The notes under the pieces are model-generated. The model saw only the letters and a list, made by a program, of their open reading frames with translations. It searched no databases and had not been told where the DNA came from. Shown one piece after another: positions 22,050 through 25,006 of a stretch of 25,006 bases of DNA (its first letter is position 1; each line of letters opens with the position of its first letter). The stretch comes from JAOUEA01 sp040511595. GTDB lineage: Bacteria; Actinomycetota; UBA4738; HRBIN12. The stretch covers positions 1 through 25,006 of the forward strand of contig JBEVGU010000057.1 in assembly GCA_040511595.1 (NCBI GenBank), given 5' to 3'. A program made the position numbers and the translations under genes.

Positions 22050-23089
22050 CAGCCCGGCGCCGTTCCGCCGAGCGGCTCGTCGCCCTTGACCCCCCAGATC
22101 GCGAAGTCCTGGGCGTTGCCCCGTTGATCCGGGTTCAGGAACACCACCTGGACGTCGGCGAACCCTGCGTGTTCAGCCATCAACCGCAACGTCTCCGGGT
22201 GACCCGGCCACGTGTGGGTGACGTCGGCCACGAAGTACGCGGTCACCGCCTGGGGATTCATGCCGTTGATCGTCTCGACCAGCACCGCCCCACCAGGCCT
22301 GAGGAGCGCGTGGATGCGTCGGAACAACTCGAGCCATTGACCTCGGGGGAGATGCTCGATCAGTTGGATCGCACTCACGGCGGCCGGAGGCTCGTCGCGC
22401 CGCGTCTCGAGGTAGCCGTCTGCCTCGGCGAGCGTCGCGTCGATCCCCTTGGCGCGACACGCGTCCACCGCACCCGGCGAGCTGTCGACCCCCTGCACCC
22501 TGAAGCCCCAGCCCCGCACCAGCTCACAGAACTCCCCGAGACCGCAGCCGAGGTCCAGCCACAGCGGCTCAGGCTCCTGTCGATGCCCCGCATCGGTGCT
22601 CGCCGCGAAGCGCTCACGCAGCGGCACCGCGAACCGCTCGTACTGCCCCAACCGCTCCACGACCGACGCCGCGTCGCCGCGCATGCGGCCCTCGAACGAC
22701 CAGTAGTAGGCGTCGTCGACGCGGGGCGCCTCCGGACCCGACGGTTGCCCGTGACCGCCGGGGGCGTGCTCGTGGACGGCTCGATCGAGCCGGTCGATGT
22801 CCCCGTGGATCCGCTCCACGTCGGCGGCGATCGCGGAGACCTGCTGCGCGAGCTCCAGGACGGAGGCCGCGAGCTCGCCCGCCAACCGGTCGGACCGGCG
22901 GGTGGCGGGTCGCGTGACGCGGAACACGCCTCGCTTCACCGCTGCCTTGAAGCGGGATCCGGACGCGAGGTAGGGCTCGTCGGCGGGGACCGTGTCGCCC
23001 TGCTCCGCCTGGAGCTGGGCCACGGCGTCGCGCAGACGGTCGATCAGATCCTGATTGGCCTCGGTCACCGTCGGCCGGTCCTCGCTCAC
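22049..23089 (-). CDS. Class I SAM methyltransferase with N-terminal coiled-coil module
   Basis: 346 residues from a GTG at 23089. Residues 17-105 are the helical module shared with the next gene (LASGSRFKAAVKRGVFRVTR, 41-60) and a coiled coil (VLELAQQVSAIAADVERI). After a Gly/Pro linker the methyltransferase domain starts near 125 (DDAYYWSFEGRMRG). Motif I is LWLDLGCGLGEF (176-187), the acidic ribose site is QGVDSS (199-204), and the post-motif region is IQLIEHLPRGQW (241-252) then LLRPGGAVLVET (262-273). In surface-glycan clusters such enzymes O-methylate sugars or cap chain ends. The GTG follows a TAGGCT -10-like hexamer by eight bases with no SD, suggesting a leaderless first gene of the operon. 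An ATG at 23131 would add 14 residues and is the alternative. Confidence 0.85.
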   Translation of the reverse strand: MSEDRPTVTEANQDLIDRLRDAVAQLQAEQGDTVPADEPYLASGSRFKAAVKRGVFRVTRPATRRSDRLAGELAASVLELAQQVSAIAADVERIHGDIDRLDRAVHEHAPGGHGQPSGPEAPRVDDAYYWSFEGRMRGDAASVVERLGQYERFAVPLRERFAASTDAGHRQEPEPLWLDLGCGLGEFCELVRGWGFRVQGVDSSPGAVDACRAKGIDATLAEADGYLETRRDEPPAAVSAIQLIEHLPRGQWLELFRRIHALLRPGGAVLVETINGMNPQAVTAYFVADVTHTWPGHPETLRLMAEHAGFADVQVVFLNPDQRGNAQDFAIWGVKGDEPLGGTAPG

Positions 23090-23097
23090 GGTGACGG

Positions 23098-23103
23098 AGC
23101 CTA
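23098..23103 (-). promoter_or_regulatory. Candidate -10 element (TAGGCT) at the head of the polysaccharide operon
   Basis: TAGGCT on the minus strand ends eight bases before the GTG at 23089, similar to the arrangement at fbiC. If used, the ATG at 23131 would lie outside the transcript and the GTG would be the start. No -35 was seen. Confidence 0.42.
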
Positions 23104-23143
23104 GCAGCGGACCCGACGGGCCCAGCCGCATGCCGGCGCATGG

Positions 23144-23686
23144 TCACCACACCTCGCCGGGGCGCCAGTCACAGGTGATCGGGGCCTCGAGGTCGAGCTC
23201 GGACGTCGTGGGCGTGCGTCGGACCATCACGAGCCCGTCCTCCTCGGGAGTGCGGATCACCCCTCGCGGCGTGCGAACTGCGGTCGGTCCGCGCCAGCGC
23301 TCCCAGCCCAAGCGTTCGTAGAACCCGGGGAGCCCGGTGTTCAGGGCCCCGAGCTCGTACCCGTCGTCGATGCGCGAGCCGACCGCGTGCATCACCTCGG
23401 TCGCGTAGCCACGCCCCTGGCGCGCCGGCCACGTCGCCACTGCTTCCACGTAGCCGGTCCGCAACGCGCGACCGTTCGTCTCGAGCACCCGTTCGACCAC
23501 CGACGCGTGCGACACCACGACGCCCTCGACCTCGAGCATCACGTGGGTGCCGCCGGTTGCGCTCGCCCAGTCGTCGTCGGAGAACTCACCGTCCTTGCCC
23601 GCCCAGGCCGCGGCGAACATCTCCCGCAGCTCGATGCCGGCGGGCCCGAGCTCGGGCGTCCTCAGGAGCCGGATCACGCGCGCCAT
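23144..23686 (-). CDS. aac(2'): Aminoglycoside 2'-N-acetyltransferase-like GNAT protein, AAC(2')-I type
   Basis: 180 residues from the ATG at 23686; a GTG at 23698 would add four residues. Neither has a clear ribosome site. The whole length resembles mycobacterial AAC(2')-Ic: DDDW near 40, GGTHVMLE, TGYVEAVAT (the Glu corresponds to a ligand residue in the known enzyme), the acetyl-CoA loop RQGRGYA, YELGALNTGLPGFYERLGW, WRGPTAVRTP, RTPEEDG and the C-terminal CDWRPGEVW. One substrate-contact Asp near the C-terminus of the known enzyme (DWRAGDVW) is Glu here. Chromosomal AAC(2') proteins acetylate aminoglycosides with 2'-amino groups, but their natural substrate is uncertain and may lie in envelope metabolism. 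It lies 54 bases upstream of the methyltransferase start and 51 bases after the phosphoesterase stop, on the same strand. Confidence 0.85.
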   Translation of the reverse strand: MARVIRLLRTPELGPAGIELREMFAAAWAGKDGEFSDDDWASATGGTHVMLEVEGVVVSHASVVERVLETNGRALRTGYVEAVATWPARQGRGYATEVMHAVGSRIDDGYELGALNTGLPGFYERLGWERWRGPTAVRTPRGVIRTPEEDGLVMVRRTPTTSELDLEAPITCDWRPGEVW

Positions 23687-23737
23687 GCGATGGAGCACTG
23701 CGCTCGAAGGATCACGACCGTCGCAGGCACCGGTTGC

Positions 23738-25006
23738 TCACGTCTTGAAGAAGATCGGGCCCTTGCAGTCGTCGCGTTGCGGCAGGGGCAGGGGGTCGCG
23801 TGGTTCCTGGTCGAATTCGAACGCGGTGAGCATCGGGGTGGCCCGACGGTCGCGCTTCGTGAGCGTGGTGAGGCCCCAGTTGTCCTCGATGAACCGCAGC
23901 ACGCTCGAGAACTCGCCGAGCTCGTGCGAGACGTACCCGTCTTTCGCGTATGGAGAGAGCACGAGCATGGGTACCCGGATGCCGAACCCGAACCCATCGA
24001 CCTGCGGCGGCGGCACGTGGTCGTAGAAGCCTCCGTAGTCGTCCCAGGTCAGGAAGATCGCGGTGTTCCGCCACATGTCGCTCTGCATGATCGCGTCGAT
24101 GACCTTGGTCGACCAGTTCTCGCCGTGGCAGAAGTTGTACTCGGGGTGCTCGCTGAGCTCGAACCTCGGGGTGATCCACGTGACGGGCGGAAGCGCGTTG
24201 GCGCGGATGTCCCGCAGCACGCGATCGACCGGGAACATGTGCCGCTGCCACTTCTCGGGGTTCTCCCGGTAGCGGCGGATCGCGGAGTACGCCGACCAGA
24301 TGTAGCCCTTCTGGTCCTCTTGCGCGGCGTAGTACGACCAGGGGATCTTCGACCGGTTCAGCAGGTCACCTTCGGTGAGGAAGTCGAAGCACGGCCGGAC
24401 CTTCTTCGTGATGCCCTCCGAGTCCTGGACCTCGACGAGCTGTTGAGGGGGCGCGTCGCACCCGAAGGTGTTCGAACCGAGTCCGGGCCGCCGCCTGGGG
24501 TTGTCGTGGGCTCCACCGGACTGCGCCGCGATCGAGTAGAGGTGATTCGGGAACGACGGCCCGTGCGCGCTCGCGAAGAAGTTGTCGAACAGGGTGTACT
24601 CCTCGGCCCACCGCCAGTAGTTCGGCACCTGATCCTTGCGGAGCTGGGTGTAGGCCCACCGGTCTCCCGACTCGCCCTGGTTGAACCCGTCCATCTTCCC
24701 GCGGTTCCAGGCCACGACCGCGCACTCGTAGCAATGGGGGATGTCGGAGTCGGTGGCCTGATCGGTGCCGCGGGTGAGCGGGCGTTCCACCCCCCTGTCC
24801 ATGCCGACGGTGACTCCTCGCGCGCCCGGGAAGCGGCCGAACATGTGGTCGAAGGTTCGGTTCTCCTTGATCAGGAACACGACCCGCTTGATCGGCCACC
24901 TGGTCTCGAACGCGTCCACGTCGACGCCTTGGGCGGCCGAGGGGCTGGTGACGACCGGGGAGGGCGCCGTCGGCTGTGTGGACGTCGCCCTCCCACCGCC
25001 TCCTGC
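23738..25006 (-). CDS. Phospholipase C / acid phosphatase-type phosphoesterase (5' end cut by window edge)
   Basis: The frame is open to the right edge, giving 422 residues without the true start. The first visible residues are Gly/Ser/Thr/Pro-rich (GGGGRATSTQPTAPSP), as expected for a linker after a signal peptide or lipoprotein Cys. A GTG at 24919 is in frame but follows this linker, so it is unlikely to be the start. Counted from that GTG, the family motifs are KENRTFDHMFG (18-28), GPSFPNHLY (120-128), TWDDYGGFYDHVPPP (291-305) and RVPMLVLSPYAK (315-326). These are the metal-binding and active-site blocks of the non-haemolytic phospholipase C/AcpA superfamily. The enzyme probably acts outside the membrane on phosphate esters. 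Substrate unknown. It ends FFKT with TGA at 23738-23740. Confidence 0.9.
   Translation of the reverse strand, partial: AGGGGRATSTQPTAPSPVVTSPSAAQGVDVDAFETRWPIKRVVFLIKENRTFDHMFGRFPGARGVTVGMDRGVERPLTRGTDQATDSDIPHCYECAVVAWNRGKMDGFNQGESGDRWAYTQLRKDQVPNYWRWAEEYTLFDNFFASAHGPSFPNHLYSIAAQSGGAHDNPRRRPGLGSNTFGCDAPPQQLVEVQDSEGITKKVRPCFDFLTEGDLLNRSKIPWSYYAAQEDQKGYIWSAYSAIRRYRENPEKWQRHMFPVDRVLRDIRANALPPVTWITPRFELSEHPEYNFCHGENWSTKVIDAIMQSDMWRNTAIFLTWDDYGGFYDHVPPPQVDGFGFGIRVPMLVLSPYAKDGYVSHELGEFSSVLRFIEDNWGLTTLTKRDRRATPMLTAFEFDQEPRDPLPLPQRDDCKGPIFFKT

Noticed and set aside
24917..24919. GTG as true start of the phosphoesterase
   Set aside because: The frame stays open to the window edge through a linker-like sequence and a signal peptide is expected, so the start lies outside the window.
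1..25006. tRNA, rRNA, insertion sequences, attachment sites or replication origin
   Set aside because: No transposase or integrase text, no terminal inverted repeats, no tRNA-like cloverleaf and no DnaA-box cluster were noticed on reading; small structured RNAs could still be missed without a covariance search.

Overview
The window is gene-dense, GC-rich chromosomal DNA with no mobile element, rRNA, tRNA or CRISPR array that I could see. A WhiB regulator, the fused FbiC and FbiB forms of the coenzyme F420 enzymes, a DUF5719 protein, an AAC(2')-type acetyltransferase, tandem DUF3105 proteins and frequent GTG starts point to an Actinomycetota genome. I cannot name the class or genus. As I recall it, mycobacteria and streptomycetes have a related neighbourhood (whiB2 next to fbiA-fbiB, with a sugar-nucleotide pyrophosphorylase, a WbbL-like transferase and a GT2/DUF5719 pair nearby). 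The backbone therefore looks like a conserved envelope and F420 locus rather than a transferred island.

Layout. Positions 1-5318 (minus strand) hold a cell-wall block: a 1026-residue GT2 glycosyltransferase fused to a large membrane domain, an overlapping DUF5719 protein, and an L,D-transpeptidase cut by the window edge. Positions 5374-6061 (minus) hold a terminator hairpin, a stand-alone Lys/Arg/Ala histone-H1-like protein and a WhiB protein. Positions 6244-11134 hold the F420 core: fbiC on the minus strand, divergent from fbiA-fbiB on the plus strand, with a perfect palindrome between them. Positions 11220-12787 (plus) hold two overlapping DUF3105-type membrane-anchored proteins.

Positions 12819-23089 (minus) are a long polysaccharide assembly and export block. 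In transcription order it holds a coiled-coil methyltransferase, a small protein made of the same N-terminal module, two GT4 glycosyltransferases, an ABC-2 permease (Wzm-like), an ATPase with a C-terminal cargo domain (Wzt-like), a four-helix SMR/EamA half-transporter, a WbbL-like GT2, a sugar-1-phosphate nucleotidylyltransferase and a SpoIID/LytB-LGFP protein. Almost every junction is a 1- or 4-base start/stop overlap. Positions 23144-25006 (minus) hold an AAC(2')-like acetyltransferase and a phospholipase-C-type phosphoesterase cut by the right edge.

Working together: sugar-nucleotide supply, glycan assembly, methylation and ABC export sit in one coupled transcription unit ending in a wall-associated SpoIID protein. 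The most novel elements are the 78-residue module shared gaplessly by the methyltransferase and its small neighbour, the pairing of that methyltransferase with a Wzt cargo domain (a possible cap-and-export arrangement), and several palindromes at the whiB, fbiC/fbiA and L,D-transpeptidase promoter regions. A TAGGCT -10-like motif recurs upstream of three genes and suggests leaderless starts for two of them.
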